44,828 nt of DNA. Origin: Akkermansiaceae bacterium UBA5688 (GTDB taxonomy: Bacteria; Verrucomicrobiota; Verrucomicrobiia; Verrucomicrobiales; Akkermansiaceae). The notes below the pieces were generated by a model. That model worked only from the letters and a program-made list of their open reading frames with translations, did not search any database and had not been told where the DNA came from. A program made the position numbers and the translations under genes. This document shows, one piece after another, positions 26,220 to 34,181 of the stretch (its first letter is position 1; every line of letters starts with the position of its first letter). The stretch is taken from contig DIHU01000071.1 in NCBI GenBank assembly GCA_002420315.1, positions 1 to 44,828 on the forward strand. Reading direction: 5' to 3'.

Positions 26220-27488
26220 TTATTTCTCGTTTTGGTCAAAGTCTCCCTGCACAAGCAACCGTGAAATAAGCGGCTTTAGCGTCAATCCTTGCACCGCTAT
26301 GGAAAATATTACGACCAGGTAAGTCGCCATCAAGATTGCCTGTCGAGATTCCACGTCCAAACTCCCATCCTTTGGCAAGGCAAGTGCCAAAGCCACAGAA
26401 ATTCCGCCTCGTAGCCCCCCCCATGTTAGTATTCGGATGATTCCCGGTGAAAACGCACGGGCCCTTTGAAGCATTACAACTGGTAAGGAGACCGCGATTA
26501 TACGTGAGGCTAAGACCACAACGATTAGAACTAATCCAGCGGTGAAAGCCTGACCACTCCAAGTTAGCACAAAGATTTCAAGTCCAATGAGAAGAAACAA
26601 AAGCGCATTTAATATCTCGTCGATCAACTCCCAAAAGAGATCCAAATGATCACGGGTCGTATCACTCATTGCCATCAAGCGCCCATGATTACCAATCATA
26701 AGACCTGCGACCACCATCGCCAACGGACCACTCAAATGCCAGCTTGTTGCTAGCTGATAGCCTCCCGTCACAAGAGCCAAGGTGATCAGGATTTCAACCT
26801 GATAATTATCAATCGTCTTCAGCATCCAATAGGCAACATAACCTAAGACTGCCCCAAGAATTATTCCACCACCCACCTCAACAAGAAACAATTTACTTAC
26901 CGAAATTACCGAAGCCTCAGCCTGACCCGCAGCCCAGCCCACCAACACCAAATAAACAACAACCCCGACACCATCGTTAAACAGAGATTCGCCAGTAATT
27001 TTAGTCTCAAGCGATTTGGGTGCTCCTACCTTCTTAAGAATACCGAGGACCGCAACAGGATCGGTGGGCGAAATTAAAGCTCCAAACACCAAGCACCAGA
27101 GCAAAGGAACATCAAGGCCTACCCACGAAAAAACAAAATAAGACACCACCCCAACTAAAAAGGTGGAAATCAGCAATCCCGCACTTGCCAGAATTGCAAC
27201 CACCCATTTTTGATCACGAAGATCGCCAAGGTTAACATGCAAAGCTCCTGCAAAAAGAAGGAAACTCAGCATAACATTCATGACCGTCTCATTGAAGTCG
27301 ATTCGCGTCACAAATTCATCTGCACTTTCTTTCATTGCATCCCCGCCAAAAAGTAAAAGTAGAATGCTAAGAACTAAACCAATCAAGAGGATCCCAATAC
27401 TTGTGGGCAACTTAAAAAAACGGTAGTTGATATAGCCAAAAACAGCGGCAAGCGTCAGCAAGATAGCTGCGGTATCTAAAATATTCAT
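26220..27488 (-). CDS. CPA1-family Na+/H+ antiporter (NhaP-like)
   Basis: The 422-residue polytopic protein has 12-13 hydrophobic segments. Signature motifs are LPTSIGILLIGLVLS (first helix), FLLFAGALHVNL, GALISPTDPVAVLGILK (SPTDPVA at 140-146), the ion-binding GESLFNDGVGVVV with N171-D172, and TWGGLRGGISVALALALP. CPA1 exchangers expel Na+ (or K+) in exchange for protons for pH and salt homeostasis, consistent with a saline habitat but not proof of it. The ATG at 27488 is chosen over the longer frame because the latter overlaps the lipoprotein gene. It is the last gene of the five-gene run starting at the PBP. Confidence 0.9.
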   Translation of the reverse strand: MNILDTAAILLTLAAVFGYINYRFFKLPTSIGILLIGLVLSILLLLFGGDAMKESADEFVTRIDFNETVMNVMLSFLLFAGALHVNLGDLRDQKWVVAILASAGLLISTFLVGVVSYFVFSWVGLDVPLLWCLVFGALISPTDPVAVLGILKKVGAPKSLETKITGESLFNDGVGVVVYLVLVGWAAGQAEASVISVSKLFLVEVGGGIILGAVLGYVAYWMLKTIDNYQVEILITLALVTGGYQLATSWHLSGPLAMVVAGLMIGNHGRLMAMSDTTRDHLDLFWELIDEILNALLFLLIGLEIFVLTWSGQAFTAGLVLIVVVLASRIIAVSLPVVMLQRARAFSPGIIRILTWGGLRGGISVALALALPKDGSLDVESRQAILMATYLVVIFSIAVQGLTLKPLISRLLVQGDFDQNEK

Positions 27489-27489
27489 A

Positions 27490-27906
27490 TCAGGAATTTG
27501 GTTGAATGGAATTAAGGTAAAATAAAATAGCGTTCCTCCATTTATCTTCAAAATCGCGCTTCCTCTGGCTTAAAAATAGACCTTGTCGATAAGCTCTCAA
27601 CTTTAAATTCGAACGCTCTCCCTGCTTATTGGACATCAGGCTTACCGTCACCCTCAGGGGAAAGACTACCCCGTCTTTATCGCACTTTGAGCCATCGCAG
27701 AAGTAAAACTCAATTTGATCTTCTTTTTTTCGCTTCTTTAAGCCGTGAAATTGTTGAGGCGAATTAGACTCTAGGAAAAAGGTGGTTTCGCGAACTTCCC
27801 TTGGATAACGCTGGCCTGTTGGAGTGGAGCACGAGCTCAAGATCAACGGCAGCAATATCAGACCGATGAAATCGAGCTGAATAATCACAGATTTCTGAGA
27901 TGACAT
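27490..27906 (-). CDS. Small predicted lipoprotein of unknown function
   Basis: The 138-residue protein begins with a hydrophobic stretch (about residues 8-23) followed by a lipobox LSSC with the lipidated cysteine at position 26. A mature region of about 110 residues follows, rich in Lys, Arg and aromatic residues, with YFCDGSKCDKDGVVFPLRVTV in the middle and no domain I recognise. It overlaps the 3' end of the upstream gene by 22 bp and ends one base before the antiporter ATG, so translational coupling is likely. Outer-membrane or periplasmic location is inferred from the lipobox. Confidence 0.7.
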   Translation of the reverse strand: MSSQKSVIIQLDFIGLILLPLILSSCSTPTGQRYPREVRETTFFLESNSPQQFHGLKKRKKEDQIEFYFCDGSKCDKDGVVFPLRVTVSLMSNKQGERSNLKLRAYRQGLFLSQRKRDFEDKWRNAILFYLNSIQPNS

Positions 27907-29282
27907 TTCACTAAATCACGCGCTTCTTTGGGAACCCATTCTTCCCAGTCTTCACCGTTAGCAGCGGCCCTCAGGAGACTGCGCCCAGTCCTTTCAAGAA
28001 GCTTAACATCACCGCAACCGATATCCGTAATCATACCATTCTCAATAAAGTGCTCATAAAGCTTTTTCCATCCCTCGGGCGCATGGAAATTATATGCGGT
28101 AACGTATTCCCCATCTTTCCCATCCCGCCATGGATAAACCATAAGCGAGAGCTTGCTTTTAAATAAGCGCCCAAACGACTCTAGGATTCCTCCATCTAAC
28201 GATTCAGACCACTTCTCTTTAAACAACTCGTTTAAAAGCCCTATCGATAAAATCATACTAATAGGCTCCCTAGTAAACCTTCTAAGGAGCGCAGCCACCC
28301 GATGGAATTCCGGACAATTAGAAACCATAACAACCTTACCCATTGCTTGCAGGGCGTCAGCACGATCCAAAAATGACAAAAGATCGACTTCCCCATTACG
28401 CAGGAGATTGCTGAGTGAAACCTCACAGACTTCCTGGCACGGTCGAGCTTCCGTAGAAACCCCATTCGGGGGGAAAATTTTTCCCGCTTGATTCAACATA
28501 TCCAGGTGCAGATTTGTAACTGGTAAAAAACTTCCTCTCAGGACCAAAAGCGGAGTCTTGTAAAATGCTTCAGCAGCTTGCACCACTTCGCCATCCGGTA
28601 GAAATACAGTCGCTGGAGACATACCCTGCCGCACCAGCTCGAGCGCACAGATACGATTATCGACCATCGTAAAGGGCTCCCCCTCAAATCTAAGCATGTC
28701 AATTTCAATCCGACCTGGCGCGATAAATTCTGTTAGTGAGCTAACAAACTCTCTGAGATTTCCACCCTGATGATAGGCCGCATCGATGAAATTGACGCCT
28801 AAAATTCCAAGAGCATCCATTTGATCCACGTTCTCATCATCTAGAAGATTAACGTGAAGAACAATCGTTCCGGATGGTCTCTCCGGCTGGCCCTGAAAAC
28901 GAATCGCTAACCACCCATGACACTCGGCGGTGTCCTTATACCCCCTCGCTCTCACCGTATTCGCAAAGGCGAAAAAACGAGACTCCCGCCCCCTCGTTTC
29001 ACTGAGACGCTTTTCAAGCAACTCATACTCATAATTAACCATGTCCACCACCCGCTCCTGGGAAACATACCGTCTGCTCTTTCCATACAGCGCATCGCTA
29101 ATCGTCATATCATATGCTGAGATCGACTTAGCAACCGTCCCAGCAGTCGCCGAAGCCCTGAAAAACCAATTAGCAACTTCCTGCCCCGCTCCAATCTCAG
29201 CAAAAGTGCCATAGATCGAAGAATCAAGATTCATCTTTAGCGCCTTATCTTCAGGCGTCTTAAAAGATTCAATCATTCCCAT
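27885..29282 (-). CDS. Conserved cytoplasmic protein of unknown function
   Basis: The 465-residue protein has no signal peptide and no transmembrane helix. Its N-terminus (YGTFAEIGAGQEVANWF, FRASATAGTVAKSISAYDM, TISDALYG) looks strongly conserved in a way I associate with a widespread bacterial family whose automatic names are inconsistent. A central ILHVNLLDDENVDQMDALGILGVNFIDAA block is also family-like. It has no obvious nucleotide-binding loop or catalytic motif. Alternative starts exist at 29276 and 29312; I chose 29282, which overlaps the upstream zinc-ribbon gene by 14 bp. Its neighbours are envelope genes, but a role there is only inferred. Confidence 0.75.
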   Translation of the reverse strand: MGMIESFKTPEDKALKMNLDSSIYGTFAEIGAGQEVANWFFRASATAGTVAKSISAYDMTISDALYGKSRRYVSQERVVDMVNYEYELLEKRLSETRGRESRFFAFANTVRARGYKDTAECHGWLAIRFQGQPERPSGTIVLHVNLLDDENVDQMDALGILGVNFIDAAYHQGGNLREFVSSLTEFIAPGRIEIDMLRFEGEPFTMVDNRICALELVRQGMSPATVFLPDGEVVQAAEAFYKTPLLVLRGSFLPVTNLHLDMLNQAGKIFPPNGVSTEARPCQEVCEVSLSNLLRNGEVDLLSFLDRADALQAMGKVVMVSNCPEFHRVAALLRRFTREPISMILSIGLLNELFKEKWSESLDGGILESFGRLFKSKLSLMVYPWRDGKDGEYVTAYNFHAPEGWKKLYEHFIENGMITDIGCGDVKLLERTGRSLLRAAANGEDWEEWVPKEARDLVKCHLRNL

Positions 29283-30495
29283 TATCTTTGTTGCGATTTT
29301 GCACCCACCCATCTCCTAAAATCTCGAAAATCTCAACCTGATCCTTGGCACGTGACCCGGTGGGGTAAGCAACCTTCACCATACAAGCGACTGATTGCAC
29401 TTCCTTCATCATAACACGAAACCTTTTGTCCTGCTCTGAGTCTCTCTTAACATAACCGAGGAATGAATAGATCGAATCCTTTGACTCCAGCTCCAACGAC
29501 CTCCATTTTCTATCATCAGAAAAATCATAATTATAGTAGCTCGTAGGCTTAACGAGAACCCTCATCAGGAATGGCTTGTCCGGCTTTTGCGTCCTCATTT
29601 GCTCAGGAGTATAATCGCAAAAGCCAACCCAGCTTTCCCAATCCACCTGATAGCTTTCTTCCTCCCCATTAACGACTCTTTCAACCGCAATCGGAGAGGA
29701 TAAGAAATCAGCCTTTTGCACTAACATGGTAACAATATCTCCATTATACTTCATTTGCGTCATATCCAACGCTTCAAATCCCTCCTCCTCATAATCCACT
29801 GTTTCGTAATATCGATCGAGCAAAGGGCCAACACGCTCGGAATCTCGAATATACTTTTTTAACTCCGCAGGAGATTTAGCTGTCACGAAGTTCTTAATAA
29901 TTCTTTCAACTTTAGCATTATCAAATTTCTCAAAATTATCTACCTCCTTTGCGGCCGTCTCTCCTTCTTCAATCTGTTTGGTATTTCGATCTGCTTTCTC
30001 AATATCATCAAGCCAAGAATCAGCTTGTTCCCGGTCGATAACCGGCCCGCTCGAACCAGCCATGGGATTTAGTCCCGAATTTTTATAGTAAACAAGACTG
30101 AGAGCCAGAAGGACAAGTGCTGTTAAAACAATACTCACAACAACCTTCCAAGACACTTCATTTGAGGCTTCCTCGTTTTCCCAGGCCATTGCTCCCGCCT
30201 CTTCTCCCACATATTGACGCCGCCGGCCTTTGAGAGCGCTCTCTTCCCTTCTAAGATGCTCGGAAGTTATTTCCTTTGCCACTGCCACCCTCGAAAGGAG
30301 GTCATCATTATCGTTAGTCGAGATAGCCGCTTGATCCAAAACTCCAGGTTTTTCGCTTTCGCTCAACTCCACCGCTGCATTGCAAACCGGACAACGCCCG
30401 ATTCGCCCAACCTGATTCTTTTTGATCCTAAAAAGACCAAAACAGGTAGGGCATTGGAACGGAATCCATCGATTGGAAGAGGCAGTTTCACTCAT
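29269..30495 (-). CDS. Zinc-ribbon protein with single TM helix and large extracytoplasmic domain
   Basis: The 408-residue protein begins with a zinc ribbon formed by C15-x-x-C18 and C35-x-x-C38 (FQCPTCFGLFRIKK, IGRCPVCNA). A charged linker (residues 45-115) leads to one transmembrane helix (about 117-137; VVVSIVLTALVLLALSLVYY). The C-terminal 270 residues look like a single alpha/beta domain (FVTAKSPAELKKYIRDSERV, then a beta-rich half), possibly NTF2-like. The layout (N-in ribbon, TM, outside domain) is seen in lineage-specific PVC membrane proteins of unknown function. It lies 8 bp after the PBP gene and overlaps the next gene. Confidence 0.75.
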   Translation of the reverse strand: MSETASSNRWIPFQCPTCFGLFRIKKNQVGRIGRCPVCNAAVELSESEKPGVLDQAAISTNDNDDLLSRVAVAKEITSEHLRREESALKGRRRQYVGEEAGAMAWENEEASNEVSWKVVVSIVLTALVLLALSLVYYKNSGLNPMAGSSGPVIDREQADSWLDDIEKADRNTKQIEEGETAAKEVDNFEKFDNAKVERIIKNFVTAKSPAELKKYIRDSERVGPLLDRYYETVDYEEEGFEALDMTQMKYNGDIVTMLVQKADFLSSPIAVERVVNGEEESYQVDWESWVGFCDYTPEQMRTQKPDKPFLMRVLVKPTSYYNYDFSDDRKWRSLELESKDSIYSFLGYVKRDSEQDKRFRVMMKEVQSVACMVKVAYPTGSRAKDQVEIFEILGDGWVQNRNKDNGND

Positions 30496-30503
30496 TGCTA
30501 TAC

Positions 30504-33002
30504 TTAATTATTATTCGGCGTCTTAAAATCTAGCGGAGGCAGTTCAAAACGCGGTGGCTTAGGCAATCTCAACGCAGCCTCAAGTTCTCCCCGCACACGA
30601 TCCTCCACAATCAGAACCTCATCTTCTGAAATCCAAGCCTCGGCACTACTATCCTTTATTCCTAGAGTCGGAGTTTCACTATTATATGGGTCAAACCCAA
30701 GCAGAAGAGGAACCTGGGCCTTGATGGGGATGGCGTTTATTGTTTCACGCACTTGAGCTTGATTAGCAAGTGCCTCAATATCGATCCCGCCGCCGTGAAT
30801 CGCACAAATCCCTATCTCTTCCCCCTTTTGTAGAAACTCTTTGTAACTGGTCGTAGGAAAGCTAATTTTCCCCGTCACAGGGTCTACAAGAGACTCATTG
30901 CAATAACGAGTCGGACGCATACCAGACACACGACAAATCGACACTTCCTCCACAGAATCCGGGGGTAAGATTTCCAAGCCTACGAACGCTGGCTGGGAAG
31001 CGTTCATCATATCTTCCCAAATCGGATAAGCCAAATTCTTGGCGAAAGCAGTCTCGTGAATTGCTTGGCGGTCTCCTTCATAAAACCCTACCCACACCGC
31101 ACAAGTGATCCTACTATTGTAGCCAACCATCCAAGCATCGGTCAGACCATAAGGAGTTCCGGACTTACCACCACCAAGTAGTAGGCTCGACTTCAGTCCT
31201 TTTGAAGACTCAGCGAGATTTCCTTTTCTCATAACATCATTAAGAACGCTATGAACCTGAAAGGCAACGGCATCCGAACAAACCTCCTGACTCTCTAGCG
31301 CCGGACCATTCCCATTTAGCGGATAGACAATCTTACCTTCGACATCCCGAATCTCTAATATATAATGGCCCGCTGTAATTCGACTTCCTCCCCGAGGAAA
31401 CGTCGAGTAAGCCGAGACAACTTCAGGCATGCTTACGTTGTCAAAGCCAACGATCATCCGGTTTAAAAGCTTTTCTGAAGGAAGCCTTAAACCAAAATTT
31501 TCTGAAACTGCATGCACGTTTGAAAGACCAATTTTCTGGCCGAGTTCAACTGTTGCCGCAATTTTGGACATTGCGAGTGCTCGGCGGGAGGTAATCTCTC
31601 CTTCATATGCCGGGTTGGAAACTTCCATTCCCCACTCCCCGGCGACTCCTTCTAGTCCGCCGACCTGAAGCTTGCGGAGATCCATCTGCTCATCGGTCAA
31701 CATGGTCGCAGGATGTTTGCCTCGTTCAAAGCCAGTAGCATAAACGAAAGGAAAAAAGGCTGTCCCGAGTGGGCGGCTACCGTTCTGAATGAAATCATAT
31801 TGTGAATGCGCAAAGTTGCGGCCGCCCACATGAGCAATCACTTCACCATTCTCATGATCTATCATTAATGTTGCGCCTTGCAGATATTTCGGTGGTCCGT
31901 CCGACTTTTTGTATTCCGAATACCTTGGATGCTTATATCCCTCTTGGTTTTCAACCTGTAAAAGTTGGCTCGCCATTTTTTCTTCGGCAGCCCATTGGAC
32001 AGACGCGTCGATGGTAGTTCGAATCGTGTAACCTCCGCGTGAAAGAGCTTCTTCTCCCACTAAATCACGAGCTTGTTCAGCAACGATTTCATAGAGAAAT
32101 GTTTTACCACGGCGAATCGGGTTAGGATTTAACACCACCGGACCAGAGATCATCTTGTCACGATCTGATCTGGAAATCATACCTTCCAGAGCCATTCGGC
32201 TAATGACCATGTCACGATTTTTTTTATTCTCATCCAGATTATTCAGCGGCGAGATCCGCTTTGGATTCTTAAGACAGGCAACGATAGAAGCTGACTCCGA
32301 AATGGTAAGATCCTTAGGTTCCTTACCAAAGTAGCCAAGGGAAGCGGAGCGCACCCCGTAAAATCCCGAACCAAAGGGGACAAGATTTAAATACATCTCG
32401 AGGATGTCTTCCTTCGCCGCCTTTTTGCGTGCCCCTTGATCGCCCGGATACTCAGATTCCAATTTTCTCTGGAAATGCTCCTCAATTCTCAGCGCCACAA
32501 ATGCCTCCACCACCTTTCGCTCATAACCCGTCCACTCCCGACGCCTCGCCTCGCCCAGCAGATCGAAGGATTTCCGCGCCAGCTGCATCGTAATCGTTCC
32601 CGCTCCCTGAGTGATCGAACCGCTCTGGAAGTTCAACCAAGCCGCACGCACCACGCCAACCCAATCGACCCCATCATGAGCATAAAACCGTTGATCCTCC
32701 TGCGCCAGAACTGCATCCACAAAGACTGGTGGGATTTCCTCCAACGGAAGAGAAAAACGATTCTCCACAAACATCGTACCGATCTCAACGCCGCCACGAT
32801 CATGAATAAAGCTCATCTCCTCCTTCTCTCCAACCCGCTGCAGGTTATACTCCATTGCTATCTCGCGATAAGGATCCAACCTCCTATCCCCAAAGCGCGC
32901 CGCAAAACCACATGCGATTAGGCACGACAGGCAAAAAAGCCAAAAACCCTTTCGCTTGAAAAACCGGCGCTTTGCCCTCTTGTTCCTTGTTCCATACATC
33001 AT
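30504..33002 (-). CDS. Class A penicillin-binding protein; glycosyltransferase intact, transpeptidase active site degenerate
   Basis: The 832-residue bifunctional-type PBP has a basic tail, a TM anchor (about 20-35) and a GT51 glycosyltransferase domain. The latter carries AVLAQEDQRFYAHDGVDW (E102), GAGTITMQLARK (133-144) and ILEMYLNLVPFGSGFYGV. A transpeptidase domain follows from about residue 370. There the S-x-x-K position reads GTAFFPFVYATG: T414-A-F-F417 in place of Ser and Lys. The SxN motif reads S479-K-I481. Only the third motif survives (K613-S-G-T616, followed by DAWMVGY). The GT half should polymerise lipid II; the TP half is predicted not to cross-link. It heads the five-gene run and is divergent from the MidA-like gene, whose start codon overlaps its own. 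Confidence 0.93.
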   Translation of the reverse strand: MMYGTRNKRAKRRFFKRKGFWLFCLSCLIACGFAARFGDRRLDPYREIAMEYNLQRVGEKEEMSFIHDRGGVEIGTMFVENRFSLPLEEIPPVFVDAVLAQEDQRFYAHDGVDWVGVVRAAWLNFQSGSITQGAGTITMQLARKSFDLLGEARRREWTGYERKVVEAFVALRIEEHFQRKLESEYPGDQGARKKAAKEDILEMYLNLVPFGSGFYGVRSASLGYFGKEPKDLTISESASIVACLKNPKRISPLNNLDENKKNRDMVISRMALEGMISRSDRDKMISGPVVLNPNPIRRGKTFLYEIVAEQARDLVGEEALSRGGYTIRTTIDASVQWAAEEKMASQLLQVENQEGYKHPRYSEYKKSDGPPKYLQGATLMIDHENGEVIAHVGGRNFAHSQYDFIQNGSRPLGTAFFPFVYATGFERGKHPATMLTDEQMDLRKLQVGGLEGVAGEWGMEVSNPAYEGEITSRRALAMSKIAATVELGQKIGLSNVHAVSENFGLRLPSEKLLNRMIVGFDNVSMPEVVSAYSTFPRGGSRITAGHYILEIRDVEGKIVYPLNGNGPALESQEVCSDAVAFQVHSVLNDVMRKGNLAESSKGLKSSLLLGGGKSGTPYGLTDAWMVGYNSRITCAVWVGFYEGDRQAIHETAFAKNLAYPIWEDMMNASQPAFVGLEILPPDSVEEVSICRVSGMRPTRYCNESLVDPVTGKISFPTTSYKEFLQKGEEIGICAIHGGGIDIEALANQAQVRETINAIPIKAQVPLLLGFDPYNSETPTLGIKDSSAEAWISEDEVLIVEDRVRGELEAALRLPKPPRFELPPLDFKTPNNN

Positions 33003-34125
33003 GTCTCGCGAAACCGTCGATTTAACTGGCCTCCAACATGCATTTCCTTACCCCCGATCTGCCACGGGGGCAATCACTGACTTGGGACGGCTTATCCTTG
33101 CTAGCATCGAGAAATCTGGTCCCATTTCCTTTGCTGATTACATGGCGCAATGTCTCTATCACCCCGAATTTGGCTACTACGCCCGCCCGGGGCAACCAAC
33201 CGTCTCAAAAAATGGTGATTTCATCACTAGCGTCTCTGTCGGACCGGTCTTTGGAAAACTCCTTGCTCATCGGCTTTATAAATTCTGGCGTGCCAATGGG
33301 TCACCCGCAGTCTTTACGATCCTCGAGCCCGGTGCTCACGATGGCACCCTCTGCCTTGATATCCTGGAAGCTATAGGTGACCTCGATCCTACATTCAGAA
33401 AAGCGATCGATTATCTTGTTCATGAACCACTCCCAATCCGGCACAAGTTGCTACGGAGCAAACTCCAAGGCAAAGCGTCAGTCATCGCTACGCCTAGCAA
33501 ATACCAAGGTAAAATCGGGGCACTGATCGCTAACGAAGTCCTCGATGCCCTCCCTGTGCCTCTATATTTGAGATCAAACGATCAATGGCACGAAATACTC
33601 GTAACATCAAATGCTGGCTCGCTTGGCTGGGACAGCCAGCCCGCCGCACCTAAACTCCCAAAAGATTTACCGGAAGGCTATGTCACAGAAGGGCCTCCCA
33701 AACTCTCTTCATTCATGACGCCACCCGCCAGAATGTTCAAAGACGCTCTGTTTATTTGGATCGATTATGGTCTCGATGAAGAAGCACTTTATCACCCAGC
33801 CCGAACAGCCGGCACTCTACGATGCTACTTTAAACACGAAGCCTGTGCACATCCCCTCGAGAATCCCGGAGAGCAGGATATCACGGCAGACGTTAACTTC
33901 ACTGCAGTTGAAAAATTGGCTTCCTCAATGGGTTTCCAAATACACCCTACCATGAACCAAAGCCGCTATTTAACCTACTGCGGCAAAGACTGGCTCCTCT
34001 CTCATCCCTCGCCGCATGAAATTAGTCAGTTCCAAACTCTGATTCACCCCACGCAATTTGGCAGCCGATTCTATGCCCTCGAGATGACAAAAGGTAATGT
34101 CGATCCCGCAACAGTCTTTAAATAA
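33001..34125 (+). CDS. MidA/NDUFAF7-family (COG1565) SAM-dependent methyltransferase
   Basis: The 374-residue protein has the family opening GPISFADYMAQCLYHPEFGYYA and a NGDFITSVSVGPVFG segment. A modified motif I, LEPGAHDGTLCLDIL, carries His and Asp where GxG is usual, and IANEVLDALPVPL corresponds to the family's NE-x-x-DALP. Eukaryotic NDUFAF7 methylates an arginine of the complex I 49-kDa subunit; the bacterial target is not established. The open frame extends upstream to 32956, but the ATG at 33001 gives a sensible N-terminus. That start overlaps the divergent PBP start (CATG), so one of the two annotated starts may be further in. Confidence 0.88.
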   Translation: MSRETVDLTGLQHAFPYPRSATGAITDLGRLILASIEKSGPISFADYMAQCLYHPEFGYYARPGQPTVSKNGDFITSVSVGPVFGKLLAHRLYKFWRANGSPAVFTILEPGAHDGTLCLDILEAIGDLDPTFRKAIDYLVHEPLPIRHKLLRSKLQGKASVIATPSKYQGKIGALIANEVLDALPVPLYLRSNDQWHEILVTSNAGSLGWDSQPAAPKLPKDLPEGYVTEGPPKLSSFMTPPARMFKDALFIWIDYGLDEEALYHPARTAGTLRCYFKHEACAHPLENPGEQDITADVNFTAVEKLASSMGFQIHPTMNQSRYLTYCGKDWLLSHPSPHEISQFQTLIHPTQFGSRFYALEMTKGNVDPATVFK

Positions 34126-34181
34126 AATGGAGAAGGAAAATCTATAAGGAGCACGAACTCAAAATTCGGGAGAACAAAGAA

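Noticed and set aside
31752..31763. Sequencing error as explanation of the missing PBP SxxK motif
   Set aside because: The frame is open on both sides and the flanking family motifs remain aligned, so an indel is excluded; three base differences are needed at the lysine codon.
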